Shown here one piece after another: positions 32,884 to 42,455 of a DNA stretch of 64,000 bases. This stretch comes from Nitrosopumilus oxyclinae. GTDB lineage: Archaea > Thermoproteota > Nitrososphaeria > Nitrososphaerales > Nitrosopumilaceae. The translations under genes were made by a program, and so were the position numbers. Positions within the stretch are counted from its first letter, which is position 1, and every line of letters begins with the position of its first letter. The stretch spans positions 1,082,187 through 1,146,186 of the forward strand of contig NZ_CP026994.1 of assembly GCF_013407165.1 (NCBI RefSeq), in the 5' to 3' direction. The notes beneath the pieces were generated by a model, which made no database searches, was not told the origin of the DNA, and saw nothing but the letters and a program-made list of their open reading frames with translations.

Positions 32884-33816
32884 CTATTTTCCTCCCATCG
32901 TATCCATATTTTGGTCTAATCTTAAGCCTTTGTATCTATTTCTAATTGTTACTTCAGTTACATTTGCAGCTTCTGCAATATCTCGTTGAGTTTTATCCTC
33001 ACCATTTTTTACACAAGACAAGTAAAGTGCTGCAGCTGCTAATCCCATAGGATCTTTTCCTGCAGATTCTTCATGTGCTTGTGCATCTTTGAGTACTTTA
33101 ACTGCAAATCTTTTTGTCTTTTCTGTAATTCCAATAGAGCTTGCAATTCTTGCAACACATTGTACTGGATCAACTACAGGCATTTTTAGTTCCAACTCTT
33201 GATGTAAAATTCTATAGCATCTTGAAATATCTTTTTTCTTAATGTTACCTGCATCTGAAACATCTTTTAGAGTTCTTGGAGTTTCAGTATCTCTGCATGC
33301 AGCATATAATGATGCAGCAATTAATGCAGAGATGGAACGACCCTTTACAAGTCCTTTCTCTAATGCTTTTCTGTAAATGTAAGATGCTTTTTCAATAACT
33401 GCATCAGATAATGAAAGTTTGTCTTTTAATGTAGATAATTCACTTAATGCTTGTCTAAGATTTTTGTCAGAGGATGCATTTACTTTACTTCTGCTATCCC
33501 AAGTTCGTAGTCTTTCAATTGTACTCTTCATTGTAGATGTAAGTGGTTTTCCAGATGAGTCTTTATTCATAGGACTGATAATAGTTGCAAGTCCTCTATC
33601 ATGCATTGCTAAAGATGTAGGAGCACCAGTTCTTGTTGGATCTGCTCCACCTTCTTTGGAAAAAGATCTCCATTCAGGTCCAGAATCTTGCAATGTCTCA
33701 GTTATGACATAACCACATTTTCCACAAAATCTTTCTCCTGTAACATTATCAGTTAACATGGAATTTTTTCCACATCGACCACAGGTCGAATCTGCATTGA
33801 CAATTTCTAAAACCAT
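32884..33816 (-). CDS. tfb: Transcription initiation factor TFB
   Basis: 310 aa. N-terminal zinc ribbon (CGRCGKN, CGKCGYV), B-finger/linker with GPEWRSF, then two cyclin repeats (LSTLKDKLSLSDAVIEKAS, and a second near the C terminus) ending with a helix-turn-helix that reads the BRE (TQRDIAEAANVTEVTIRNRY). I chose ATG 33816 because GGAG lies 8 nt upstream; the frame is open to ATG 33843. Upstream of tbp in one operon. Confidence 0.96.
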   Translation of the reverse strand: MVLEIVNADSTCGRCGKNSMLTDNVTGERFCGKCGYVITETLQDSGPEWRSFSKEGGADPTRTGAPTSLAMHDRGLATIISPMNKDSSGKPLTSTMKSTIERLRTWDSRSKVNASSDKNLRQALSELSTLKDKLSLSDAVIEKASYIYRKALEKGLVKGRSISALIAASLYAACRDTETPRTLKDVSDAGNIKKKDISRCYRILHQELELKMPVVDPVQCVARIASSIGITEKTKRFAVKVLKDAQAHEESAGKDPMGLAAAALYLSCVKNGEDKTQRDIAEAANVTEVTIRNRYKGLRLDQNMDTMGGK

Positions 33817-34024
33817 AAAGATTACTCCTTTTGTGCTATTCATTTCCTATATAAACGACTTATTTACTGACTTTTTCAGAGATTGATCGAGCCTAGTTTT
33901 TAGGAACAAATCTTTTAAAAATTAAAATTTTACCAAAAATTCTAAAAAATTCTAAAAATAAGGAGGGCAGAAATAGTCTAATCCACATATTCATTTTTTA
34001 ATAGTCACAAAACAGCAAACTCAG

Positions 34025-35797
34025 ATGTCATCGTATCAGTTAGGTAAGTGGGATCTAACAGAACTAGTAAAAAATCCAAAAAGTCCTGCATTTCAAAAAC
34101 AAATTAAAGAATTAGAAAAACAGGCAGAAAAATTCGAAAAGATCAAATCAAAACTAGATCCTAAAATGTCATCTAAACAATTTATGAATATTCTTCATCA
34201 AGTTGAAAAGATTTCAGAAAACATGAGCAGGATCGGAGGTTATGCATCACTATCATATTCTTCTGACACACAATCAGATGAAGCAACAGCACTAATGACT
34301 AAAATGTCAAAACTAGGTTCTGAAATATCAAACAAGATTTTATTTTTTGATTTGTGGTGGAAAACACAAGTGGATGATAAAAATGCCAAAAGACTCATGA
34401 AAGATGCAGGAGAGATTACAGAGTATCTTTCACATAAAAGATTATTTGCAAAATATGCACTAAGTGAACCTGAAGAACGTATCATAAACACATTAGATGT
34501 GACAGGAATATCTGCACTTGTAAAACTGTATGATAAAATTACAAATTCTTTTGAATATAAGATGAAAGTTGGAAACAAACTCAAAACAATGACAAGAGAA
34601 GAACTTACAAACTATGTTCGAAGTACAAATCCAAAAATTAGAGAAACAGCTTACAAAACAATTCTTTCAAAATATTCACAAAATAAAGGAGTGGTGGGAG
34701 AAATTTATCAAAATATCGTTCAGAATTGGAAAGATGAAGGAATAGAGATCAGAGGATATGAATCCCCAATATCAATGAGGAATATAGGAAATGATGTGGA
34801 TGATAAAACTATAGACTCGCTACTTTCAGTTTGTAAAAAAAATTCACCAGTGTTTCAGAAATTCTTTGTTCAAAAAGCAAAGATGCTAAAGATGAAAAAG
34901 CTACGTAGGTATGATTTGTATGCCCCAGCAGCAGCCAACATTAAAGAAAAAAACTACTCTTATGATAAATCGGTAAAATTAGTTTTTGAGTCACTTGGTA
35001 AATTTAGTACTACATTAGAAGAACATGCACGCAAAGTATTCAATGAGAATCATATCGATTCAAGTGTAAGACCAGGAAAAAGAGACGGAGCATTTTGTAG
35101 TACTCTAACTCCTAAAATCACACCCTTCGTATTGGTAAATTTCACAGGCAAATCAAGGGATGTATTTACTTTGGCTCATGAATTAGGTCATGCAGTGCAC
35201 AGCCAAGCTGCACAAGATAGATCTATTCTTGTTCAAGATGCACCTCTTCCTCTAGCTGAGACTGCATCAACTTTTTCAGAATTACTCCTATACGATAACC
35301 TATCAAACAAAATTTCAGATAATGAAAAAAAGGCAATGTTATCAGAAAAAATCGATGATCTGTATGCTACAATACTGAGACAATCATTTTTCACAATCTT
35401 TGAAGTTGACGCACATAAACAAATTGGAGAAGGCACCACAATAGATGAAATTTCAAAAACATATTTGAAAAATCTCAAAATTCAATTTGGTAATTCAGTT
35501 AGTTTATCAGATGACTTTGCAATAGAATGGAGTTGTATTCCTCATTTTTACCATACTCCGTTTTACTGTTATGCATATTCATTTGGAAATTTACTTGCAT
35601 TATCATTGTTCCAGAGATACAAAAAAGAAGGCAAAGACTTTGTTCCAGCATATATCAATATTCTTGCAGCTGGAGGTTCTAAAAAACCAGAAAAACTTCT
35701 TTCAGAATATGGATTTGATATTACTAGTCCAAAATTCTGGCAAGAAGGATTTGATTATGTGAAAGATCAAGTAAAAACACTCTCTTCTTTGAATTAA
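34025..35797 (+). CDS. pepF: M3-family oligoendopeptidase F
   Basis: 590 aa zinc metallopeptidase that trims peptides of roughly 7-17 residues in the cytoplasm. The zinc motif HELGH (LAHELGHAVHS) is near residue 385 with the downstream Glu in ETASTFSELLL. The N-terminal helical lobe and the C-terminal FYHTPFYCYAYSFG segment match PepF. Divergent from tfb, with a long (about 200 bp) AT-rich gap containing a GGAGGG stretch about 55 nt before the start. Confidence 0.94.
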   Translation: MSSYQLGKWDLTELVKNPKSPAFQKQIKELEKQAEKFEKIKSKLDPKMSSKQFMNILHQVEKISENMSRIGGYASLSYSSDTQSDEATALMTKMSKLGSEISNKILFFDLWWKTQVDDKNAKRLMKDAGEITEYLSHKRLFAKYALSEPEERIINTLDVTGISALVKLYDKITNSFEYKMKVGNKLKTMTREELTNYVRSTNPKIRETAYKTILSKYSQNKGVVGEIYQNIVQNWKDEGIEIRGYESPISMRNIGNDVDDKTIDSLLSVCKKNSPVFQKFFVQKAKMLKMKKLRRYDLYAPAAANIKEKNYSYDKSVKLVFESLGKFSTTLEEHARKVFNENHIDSSVRPGKRDGAFCSTLTPKITPFVLVNFTGKSRDVFTLAHELGHAVHSQAAQDRSILVQDAPLPLAETASTFSELLLYDNLSNKISDNEKKAMLSEKIDDLYATILRQSFFTIFEVDAHKQIGEGTTIDEISKTYLKNLKIQFGNSVSLSDDFAIEWSCIPHFYHTPFYCYAYSFGNLLALSLFQRYKKEGKDFVPAYINILAAGGSKKPEKLLSEYGFDITSPKFWQEGFDYVKDQVKTLSSLN

Positions 35798-35811
35798 ATT
35801 TTAGAATAAAT

Positions 35812-35881
35812 GGGGCCGACAGTCCAACGCATGGACTGCCGGCTTGTTCCCCGAACGGTTTGAATTCGATGTCAATTCAAA
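35812..35881. other. GC-rich structured element between convergent genes
   Basis: The first hairpin has GGGG (35812-35815) with CCCC (35849-35852), CCG with CGG, and CAGTCCA (35820-35826) with TGGACTG (35832-35838). The second has TTTGAATT (35859-35866) with AATTCAAA (35874-35881). The GC-rich core stands out in AT-rich surroundings. It could be a bidirectional terminator, a small RNA or a mobile repeat remnant. Confidence 0.6.
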
Positions 35882-35912
35882 GACAAAGATTATCAGATTT
35901 AAACCTTTGAAA

Positions 35913-36485
35913 TTATTTCAGGTCCAATTTTTTGGGTTTTATCTTTCTAATAGAGCCCGCAAGTATTCCTATAGTTATCCCTAACTGATATAGAAAATAC
36001 AATAAAACTTCAAAAGTGCTAGGGGTAAGATCAGTGAAACGACTTACCGCAGTCAATACCAACAAAAGCGCACTGAAAAAGAAAATAAATCCTTTAGCGA
36101 TACCAGTTAGATTTGTAAACTTCAATACAACAAAAGTCATCACAGTTACAGAAATTGCCAGTACAGTCAAAAATCCAGTATTCATCCCAAAAATCAAAAA
36201 AAGAGTAGATGCAAACTCAGCAGGAGAATTTGCAGATAAATTTGACAGACTCACTTTATCAGGGGAGGCAAATCTTGGAACACTCAAAATTGCATTTATT
36301 AAAAATAAAACAAACATGGTAATTGATACAGTTTTAACATGATTTTGTAGACGAGGGAATCTTACCAAAATTGCCCTACCAAGAATTATTCCTTGAAACA
36401 GACCAATTCCAAAAGCACTCAAAACTGCAATTAGTTGAATAACTGGATTAAGAAAAAGATCTACTAGAATTGGAATTAGTGCCAT
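35913..36485 (-). CDS. Multi-pass membrane protein
   Basis: 190 aa with about five or six membrane spans (IQLIAVLSAFGIGLFQGII, TVSITMFVLFLINAIL, FGMNTGFLTVLAISVTVMTFV, GFIFFFSALLLVLTAV, LLYFLYQLGITIGILAGSI). It resembles the 229-aa protein at 49078 in spacing and in the FLYQLGI/FYQAGI last span, so the two may be paralogues. No recognised transport motif. Confidence 0.75.
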   Translation of the reverse strand: MALIPILVDLFLNPVIQLIAVLSAFGIGLFQGIILGRAILVRFPRLQNHVKTVSITMFVLFLINAILSVPRFASPDKVSLSNLSANSPAEFASTLFLIFGMNTGFLTVLAISVTVMTFVVLKFTNLTGIAKGFIFFFSALLLVLTAVSRFTDLTPSTFEVLLYFLYQLGITIGILAGSIRKIKPKKLDLK

Positions 36486-36625
36486 ACTATCTAGATATTT
36501 GTATTAATGAGAATATTAGTTACCAGATAACATATTCTTAGTAAAAAATTAAAAAATATTACAATAATGAACAATATGAACAAAATAAGAGTAAATTTAA
36601 TAATTTGATTTTAAAAAGGCAGTCA

Positions 36626-37789
36626 ATGCAAAAAAAGATTCTTTTCTTTACATTAACCATACTGATAGGGGTTTCAACTAGTTTCACATATGCTCAAGAA
36701 ATGAATCTTGCAACATTTCAAGAGAGTGCACAAGTAGTTGTAGATAGGAGTATATCTCAAAATGTTACAGCGTCAATAACTTTACAGAGTACCAGTATTC
36801 AAGAAATCAAAATTCCAACAGAGTTAGAACAGAGTATCAGAGATGATGATAGAATAACTGCAGTCATATTCACCAATCAAAATCAGTGTGTTCTAGGAGT
36901 AGTGGATCAATCATGTATTATGATTAATGTACAACGAAACATGGAGGATAGAGGCATCATTGCAATTCAAGACTCCACAAAAATGATTGCAGAAAAATAC
37001 ATTGGAGAAATCAATCAAATTTTTGATACAAATGCAGAATTTCATTCAGTTTTCGTACACACAGATGATAAAACAAACCAAGCCTTAGAAACATCAGGTG
37101 CAATTTCTGGAAAAGGAACAATTTCTGCAGTGTACACATTACCAATGGAGGACACCAATTCGATGTATGAAAAAGTATCAGCAATCTTAATTCCAAAAAT
37201 AATCAGAGATGCAGGAGGATTTTATGATGTTGCAAAAAAAATGTCATCTGATGAAAATGCAAAAATGACATTTTCAATGATTCCTTTAGATTCAAAATCG
37301 CTTTTACAGCTAAGGTTATCAGTCATGTATCCAAACACGGCTTCAACAATATCAGAAATGAGCCCATTAGAATTTCTACAAATTGAAGAGATCAAAAGAT
37401 CAGATTATTTTTCTACCGGATTTTATCCATTAAATTCAATTATTCAAGTAGTAATTTTATCACCTGAAAGTATCAGTATTTCAGATATTAAGGGGAATAT
37501 AGTTCCAACACAAATTATCGATAATGAAAAAATTCCCACAGACATAAAAAAACAAGGATGGATTTTTGATCCTCAAGAAGGAGAAGTAATTCAAGGAAAA
37601 TACATTTTTGGAGAAAAGACATCAATCAAAAAAGATGAATTAAAATTTTCTCTAGTAGGAGATGATATAGAAAATAAAAAAGTAGAAAATAAAAACATAG
37701 AATTAGATGAATCAATAGTAGTAGTAGTTATAATTACAATAGTTGCAATAGCTGCCGCATTGTTTTACCTTAAAGGATATAAAAAATAA
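36626..37789 (+). CDS. Exported protein anchored by a C-terminal membrane segment
   Basis: 387 aa from ATG 36626 (start of the signal peptide KKILFFTLTILIGVSTSFTYAQ; an upstream ATG at 36605 adds only MILKRQS). Large beta-rich outside domain with one Cys pair (QCVLGVVDQSC), then a single C-terminal span (VVVVIITIVAIAAALFYL) and KGYKK, the layout of an archaeal surface protein held by its C terminus. No domain recognised. It abuts the convergent pdaD. Confidence 0.78.
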   Translation: MQKKILFFTLTILIGVSTSFTYAQEMNLATFQESAQVVVDRSISQNVTASITLQSTSIQEIKIPTELEQSIRDDDRITAVIFTNQNQCVLGVVDQSCIMINVQRNMEDRGIIAIQDSTKMIAEKYIGEINQIFDTNAEFHSVFVHTDDKTNQALETSGAISGKGTISAVYTLPMEDTNSMYEKVSAILIPKIIRDAGGFYDVAKKMSSDENAKMTFSMIPLDSKSLLQLRLSVMYPNTASTISEMSPLEFLQIEEIKRSDYFSTGFYPLNSIIQVVILSPESISISDIKGNIVPTQIIDNEKIPTDIKKQGWIFDPQEGEVIQGKYIFGEKTSIKKDELKFSLVGDDIENKKVENKNIELDESIVVVVIITIVAIAAALFYLKGYKK

Positions 37790-38353
37790 TTATAATAAAA
37801 GAACTGCCGCTGCAAAAACAGTCGTCCACTTTCCATCTTTGTCACCTTTTGTAGTTTGAGTAATGTTATGAGTTTTGTAAATTTCACCAGAAATTAACCA
37901 TTGTTGTCTCTTTTCATTCCATGCTTTATCAGCATCAAAAGGAATTCCTAAAGAAGAAGCAAGCATTTGTGCTGCAATATCTTCAGCATAATCACCTGCT
38001 TGAACTTCATTTTGGCCAAAAGATTCGTATTCAGAAAGATATCCATATCTATCTTTATCCTTTGGTTGAGCAAGACCCACAGATGCTGCACATACTCTTT
38101 GCGGTTCATTTGTTTGATTTTTAGAATATATTGTAAATAGAATTTGTCCAGGGGAAATTTTTTTTAATCCTTCTTTTCTTGAAATTAATTTTGCCTTTGG
38201 CGGGAAAATACTTGAAATTAAAACAAGATTAGTACCAGCAATACCTGCATCTCGAAGGGCATATTCAAAACTAGTTAGTCGGTCTTCATGAACTCCTTTA
38301 CCTTTTGTAAGAAACAAATTCTTCGCAACTAGATCTAGCATTTCTGAATTCAT
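37790..38353 (-). CDS. pdaD: Pyruvoyl-dependent arginine decarboxylase
   Basis: 187 aa. The proenzyme cuts itself to give a pyruvoyl cofactor at the Ser-Ser pair in LVLISSIFPPKAKLI (residues 47-48), conserved in PvlArgDC. It converts arginine to agmatine, the first step of archaeal polyamine synthesis and a source of agmatine for tRNA-Ile modification. Other conserved segments are ALRDAGIAGTN and the glutamate-containing SEYESFGQNE. Single gene. Confidence 0.92.
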   Translation of the reverse strand: MNSEMLDLVAKNLFLTKGKGVHEDRLTSFEYALRDAGIAGTNLVLISSIFPPKAKLISRKEGLKKISPGQILFTIYSKNQTNEPQRVCAASVGLAQPKDKDRYGYLSEYESFGQNEVQAGDYAEDIAAQMLASSLGIPFDADKAWNEKRQQWLISGEIYKTHNITQTTKGDKDGKWTTVFAAAVLLL

Positions 38354-38424
38354 GATAGAGAGTTATTATTTATACTTTAATTGAACCAAAATCTTTAAAA
38401 TTATTCTAAAAGTTGTTGAAAAAT

Positions 38425-38667
38425 CTAATCGGTTTTTCTTTTCTTCTTTCGTTTATCAGGATCTTTTCGAGTCTGAGTTAGATAGATAAATGTGAAAAAT
38501 GCGCCCAATCCAATATTTATCACACCCATGAATGTGATCATCATCTTAAATGAAGGAGGAGTAAAACCAGATAATCCGATAATTATACCAAGTATACCAG
38601 TTGTGAAAAACATAATCATCAAAAATTTAACTCTAGTTGGTTCGATGTACCTCATAACATGTGTCAA
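38425..38667 (-). CDS. Small two-span membrane protein
   Basis: 80 aa, with two membrane segments (FLMIMFFTTGILGIIIGL and MMITFMGVINIGLGAFFTFIYL) and a basic tail (KDPDKRKKKRKTD) that would sit inside. The start may be the Met four residues in (MRYIEPTRVKF). No family recognised. It lies next to the tRNA-Thr gene on the opposite strand. Confidence 0.72.
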   Translation of the reverse strand: MTHVMRYIEPTRVKFLMIMFFTTGILGIIIGLSGFTPPSFKMMITFMGVINIGLGAFFTFIYLTQTRKDPDKRKKKRKTD

Positions 38668-38777
38668 AATAGGGCATTATTATAAACTGACGGTGAATTT
38701 GATGATTTTAGAATAAAATCATTTTCTATTAACCACAGGTAACACTTTAAACCTTCAAAAAATTCATCCTACTTCGT

Positions 38778-38851
38778 GCCAATGTAGCTCAGCCTGGTAG
38801 AGCAATTGATTTGTAATCAATAGGTCATGGGTTCAGATCCCGTCATTGGCT
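38778..38851 (+). tRNA. tRNA-Thr (anticodon TGT)
   Basis: The acceptor GCCAATG (38778-38784) pairs with CATTGGC (38844-38850). D-stem GCTC/GAGC, anticodon stem ATTGA/TCAAT with loop TTTGTAA (anticodon TGT), variable loop AGGTC, T-arm ATGGG-TTCAGAT-CCCGT, discriminator T. No intron and no encoded CCA. A TTTAAA box lies about 30 nt upstream. Confidence 0.96.
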
Positions 38852-38924
38852 TTTCATTTCTATATCACATCAAATCAAAGATTTGGCAATACGATTAAGT
38901 ATACTATATTTTGATTTAATTAAA

Positions 38925-39731
38925 ATGAGTTTAGATGATTCAGAAATAAATCACAATAATAATGAAAAAATTTCTGTGAAAAAATCTACGTTTAATGGAT
39001 TACTCTTAGGAATAATAATCCTAGTTGGAGTTTCAGCATTCTTTGCAGGATCATACACATCAAATCTCAATTCAAACCAAATTTCAACAGAAGATCTTGA
39101 TGAGGCCATGGCAAAACTAGAGCTAAAACTATTACAAAACCAATTACCTACTAAACAAGTAGCAGAACCAGTAAAAATTTCAATGGATGATGATCCAATT
39201 ATAGGGAATCCGGATGCACCAATTACCATTATAGAGTTTTCAGACTTTCAGTGTCCATTTTGTGCAAGATTCCACATTCAAACATTACCACTACTATTGG
39301 AAGAATATATCGAATCAGGCAAAGTAAAATTAGTTTTTAGAGATTTCCCAATTCAAAGTATTCATCCAAATGCATTACCAGCATCAGTTGCAGCTGAATG
39401 CGCAAATGATCAAAACAAGTTTAGAGAAATGCACGATACATTATTTGAAAATCAAAATAACTGGAATAATCTAGAAACTATCGATGCGCTATCATTATTC
39501 AGTCAATATGCATCAGACATACAATTAGATCAAGAATCATTTGATTTGTGTCTTAATAGTGGAAAACACATCCCAGAAATTCAAAATGATCTTAATGATG
39601 GAAGAGATTATGGAGTTTCAGGAACACCTGGATTCTTTGTAGGAAATGATCAAATTGGATTTGTTGAATTAAAAGGAGCACAGCCATTTGAGAGTTTCAA
39701 AAAAGTAATTGATGCTCAACTAAATTCATAA
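38925..39731 (+). CDS. DsbA-family thiol-disulfide oxidoreductase, membrane-anchored
   Basis: 268 aa from ATG 38925. A single N-terminal membrane anchor (GLLLGIIILVGVSAFFAGS, about 25-43) and an outside thioredoxin-fold domain with active site CPFC (110-113) in EFSDFQCPFCARFH, and the cis-Pro loop VSGTPGFFVG. It forms or isomerises disulfides in exported proteins; several Cys-containing surface proteins nearby are plausible clients. An upstream ATG (38883) adds 14 residues with no conserved content. Confidence 0.9.
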   Translation: MSLDDSEINHNNNEKISVKKSTFNGLLLGIIILVGVSAFFAGSYTSNLNSNQISTEDLDEAMAKLELKLLQNQLPTKQVAEPVKISMDDDPIIGNPDAPITIIEFSDFQCPFCARFHIQTLPLLLEEYIESGKVKLVFRDFPIQSIHPNALPASVAAECANDQNKFREMHDTLFENQNNWNNLETIDALSLFSQYASDIQLDQESFDLCLNSGKHIPEIQNDLNDGRDYGVSGTPGFFVGNDQIGFVELKGAQPFESFKKVIDAQLNS

Positions 39732-39791
39732 AAAAATAACAAGCGTTTATTAGACCACAATCGGCATCAAGCATCAGAATAATGACGAGTG

Positions 39792-39816
39792 GGCAATGAG
39801 CTTTTTCGTCATTGCC
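39792..39816 (+). promoter_or_regulatory. Hairpin in the leader of the DEAD-box helicase
   Basis: GGCAATGA (39792-39799) pairs perfectly with TCATTGCC (39809-39816) around a GCTTTTTCG loop, ending 17 nt before ATG 39834. With a TTTATT box near 39746, the leader would be about 60 nt, long for these archaea. It could regulate translation, as known for DEAD-box mRNAs in some bacteria (analogy only). Confidence 0.5.
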
Positions 39817-39833
39817 AAAGAGTAAAAAATAAA

Positions 39834-41150
39834 ATGACAAAATTTAAAGATCTAGGATTAAGCGACGACGTGCTGAAAGGAATTACTGATCAGGGGTTTG
39901 AAGATGCATTTCCAATTCAAGAAGCAGTAATCCCAGTTTTACTTTCAGGAAGAGATGTTGTGGGACAAGCACATACTGGTTCAGGAAAAACTGCAGCATT
40001 TGCATTATCAATGTTAGAAAAAATTCAACCTAAACAAGGAATTCAAGGTTTAATCATGGCACCAACAAGAGAATTGGCCATGCAAATCAGTGATGAAATC
40101 AAAAAATTTGGTAAACATACAGGAATTAGAATTGCAACAGTCTACGGAGGACAAGGAATGGGAATTCAATTAGATGCACTTCATAGAGGTGTTGAAATTG
40201 TTGTTGCCACTCCAGGTAGACTAATTGACCATCTCAAAAGAGGCTCAATTGAACTACGAGATATCTCTCACATTGTTCTTGATGAAGCAGATACAATGCT
40301 AGACATGGGATTTGTCGATGATATTTCATTTATTTTAGATTTAGCTCCTGAAGATAGAGTAATGTCATTGTTTTCAGCAACAATGCCAACTGAGATTTTA
40401 AGATTATCAGAAGAATATTTGAACAATCCAAAACAATTCTTACTGGATGCAGATGATCTTAGTGGAGAAGGAATAGACCAATCATATTTAGTAATTAAAG
40501 ACCGTGACAAATTCAAGTATCTAATTGATTTCATCAAACCAGTCAAAGGACAAATCATCGTATTTTGTTCAACAAAATATAGAACCAGAGATGTTGCAAA
40601 ATTCCTCCATCAAGAAAAATACAATGCAGTGGCAATTGAGGGAGACATGTCACAGCATAGAAGAGAACAATCTATGGGTAAATTTAGGAGCGGTAAAGCA
40701 GACATTCTTGTTGCAACAGATGTAGCTTCAAGAGGAATCGATGTACCTAGAGTAGAACTAGTAGTAAATTATGATGTGCCAAATCAAGAGATGGCATATT
40801 TTCATAGAATTGGAAGAACTGCAAGAGCTGGTGCAAAAGGAAGAGCAATCACATTTGTATCATATTCATCAGTAGGAGATTGGAATTTAGTCAAACGTCA
40901 AATCAAAGTTCCAATTACAGATTTAAATCAAGAAATGGGAATTCAAATTTCAATTCCAGACCCACTAAAAAGACAAACTCCATCAAGAAGATATGGAGGG
41001 CAATCAAGATCTAATTATTCCAGAGGCGGACGTTCTGGCGGATATGGAGGTTCTAGAGGAGGAGGCAATCCAAGAGACGATAGAAGTAGAAGAAGAAGTA
41101 GTGATAGAGATGGAAACAAAAATAGCTACGGCGGACGTAGTAGATGGTAA
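39834..41150 (+). CDS. DEAD-box RNA helicase
   Basis: 438 aa from ATG 39834. All core motifs are present: AHTGSGKT, PTRELAMQ, TPGRL, DEAD (VLDEADTMLD), SAT, FCSTKYRTRD, DVASRGID and HRIGRTARAG. The tail (from about residue 380) is Arg/Gly-rich (GGRSGGYGGSRGGG) for RNA binding. It resembles CsdA/DeaD-type helicases that act in ribosome assembly and cold growth. An ATG at 39789 lies within a leader hairpin and is less likely as the start. Confidence 0.94.
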   Translation: MTKFKDLGLSDDVLKGITDQGFEDAFPIQEAVIPVLLSGRDVVGQAHTGSGKTAAFALSMLEKIQPKQGIQGLIMAPTRELAMQISDEIKKFGKHTGIRIATVYGGQGMGIQLDALHRGVEIVVATPGRLIDHLKRGSIELRDISHIVLDEADTMLDMGFVDDISFILDLAPEDRVMSLFSATMPTEILRLSEEYLNNPKQFLLDADDLSGEGIDQSYLVIKDRDKFKYLIDFIKPVKGQIIVFCSTKYRTRDVAKFLHQEKYNAVAIEGDMSQHRREQSMGKFRSGKADILVATDVASRGIDVPRVELVVNYDVPNQEMAYFHRIGRTARAGAKGRAITFVSYSSVGDWNLVKRQIKVPITDLNQEMGIQISIPDPLKRQTPSRRYGGQSRSNYSRGGRSGGYGGSRGGGNPRDDRSRRRSSDRDGNKNSYGGRSRW

Positions 41151-41200
41151 TACTGTAAAACTTAAAGACAAGAACTACATAATTATTTTAAGATAAACCA

Positions 41201-41434
41201 ATGCATAAAGGATTCATTTTATTAAATTGCGACTTGGGAGCAGAAGAATACATTGTTGATGAATTAAAACAAATGCAAGACATTAGCAATGCATATCTTA
41301 CTTTTGGAGCATATGATGTGATTGCTGAAATTCAAACTAGCAATCAGGATGAATTTGAAAAAGTGATTGCGACTATTAGAAAACTCTCCAGAGTAGTCAG
41401 CACAATGACCCTAAACGTCATTGTTCCCGAATAA
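41201..41434 (+). CDS. Stand-alone RAM (Lrp/AsnC ligand-binding) domain protein
   Basis: 77 aa alpha/beta domain with the Lrp/AsnC effector fold but no helix-turn-helix: KGFILLNCDLGAEEYIVDELKQ, then AYLTFGAYDVIAEI and STMTLNVIVPE. Such proteins form rings and may bind amino acids or pair with full-length Lrp regulators. A second copy lies at 50071-50301 with the same G-YDV-AE core. Confidence 0.88.
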   Translation: MHKGFILLNCDLGAEEYIVDELKQMQDISNAYLTFGAYDVIAEIQTSNQDEFEKVIATIRKLSRVVSTMTLNVIVPE

Positions 41435-41467
41435 TTGTTATATGAGTGAATTTAGGATTGTTTCAAA

Positions 41468-41758
41468 TTGCAAAAAATTGATTATGAAGGAAAAGTTTGG
41501 GTACTAAATTACAACAACCCAGAGCCATTATTAGATCACGCCATCCACATGCTTGAAAGACACGGGGTCAAACGTGAAGATATGGAAATTACTGAAACCC
41601 CAATAGCTACTGTAGGCTCAATCGTAGTAGAAATTTGGCCATATGAACTAGTTATTGGAAGAGTCAGAACTACACGAAATGACTCTTTTATCAGCGGCAC
41701 TGAATTTACAATTGAATTAAAGTTAGATGATGAAGGAAATTACATAGATTATCTTTGA
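41468..41758 (+). CDS. Hypothetical protein
   Basis: 96 aa from TTG 41468. Mixed alpha/beta: KVWVLNYNNPEPLLDHAIHM, EITETPIATVGSIVVEIWPYE, and a C-terminal strand pair ending FTIELKLDDEGNYI. No family recognised, soluble. Its stop overlaps the next gene's TTG start (TTGA), so the two are translationally coupled. Confidence 0.75.
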   Translation: MQKIDYEGKVWVLNYNNPEPLLDHAIHMLERHGVKREDMEITETPIATVGSIVVEIWPYELVIGRVRTTRNDSFISGTEFTIELKLDDEGNYIDYL

Positions 41759-42444
41759 AAAAAAATAAAATTCAAAATATCACTATTACTGCCATAGGGA
41801 TCATCATTATCGCAGGTATTATTGCATATAATTATTCAGCAGAACAAACTAAACAGAAAGGGTTTCAATTTGGAAATGAGCTTGCTCAAATTCAACAAGA
41901 AGTGACAGAATTGCAGACAAAATTTTATTCTGAAAAAACACAGTGGGATGAAGGAGACATTACAAAAGAAGAACTACTAGAATACTATGATGAACATGTA
42001 GAAAAATTTGAAAATATTATTTCCAAATACGATAACTTGTCCACCCCAGAGTTGTTTGAAAGTTCAGTTGAATTGTTTAAGATATCATCTGAAACTCAAT
42101 TAAAAAGCGATATTGAATATATTAAATGGATTAAAACCGGAGACGAATTAGCAAAGGTAAGATCAGATACTCAAATTCAAGAAGCATATGAGTATGAAAA
42201 TTTAGGACTAGTAGAATTTCAATTAGCTAAATCAGGAATAATAGAATTTGATGAGGCAGGCAAGTTTTCACCTCCAGATAAAGTACTAAAACAAAAAGTA
42301 ATTCAAATCTCAGAGAATATGAAAAACAAATGCGACTTGGAATTCAAAAACGAAATGGATGAATTTGATTCAAATGAGATTGAAGTAGAGTGGTTTAATT
42401 GTTTTAATGAGGCTGAAAAGTGGAAAAAAGATCATTTACCATAG
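41755..42444 (+). CDS. Membrane-anchored helical protein
   Basis: 229 aa from TTG 41755, inside the preceding stop. N-terminal span ITITAIGIIIIAGIIAYNY (8-26), then a long outside helical region (ELAQIQQEVTELQTKFYSEK and following, 40-130) and two C-terminal Cys. No family recognised. The TTGA coupling to the upstream gene suggests the pair functions together. Confidence 0.75.
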   Translation: MKKNKIQNITITAIGIIIIAGIIAYNYSAEQTKQKGFQFGNELAQIQQEVTELQTKFYSEKTQWDEGDITKEELLEYYDEHVEKFENIISKYDNLSTPELFESSVELFKISSETQLKSDIEYIKWIKTGDELAKVRSDTQIQEAYEYENLGLVEFQLAKSGIIEFDEAGKFSPPDKVLKQKVIQISENMKNKCDLEFKNEMDEFDSNEIEVEWFNCFNEAEKWKKDHLP

Positions 42445-42455
42445 ATTTTGAAATT

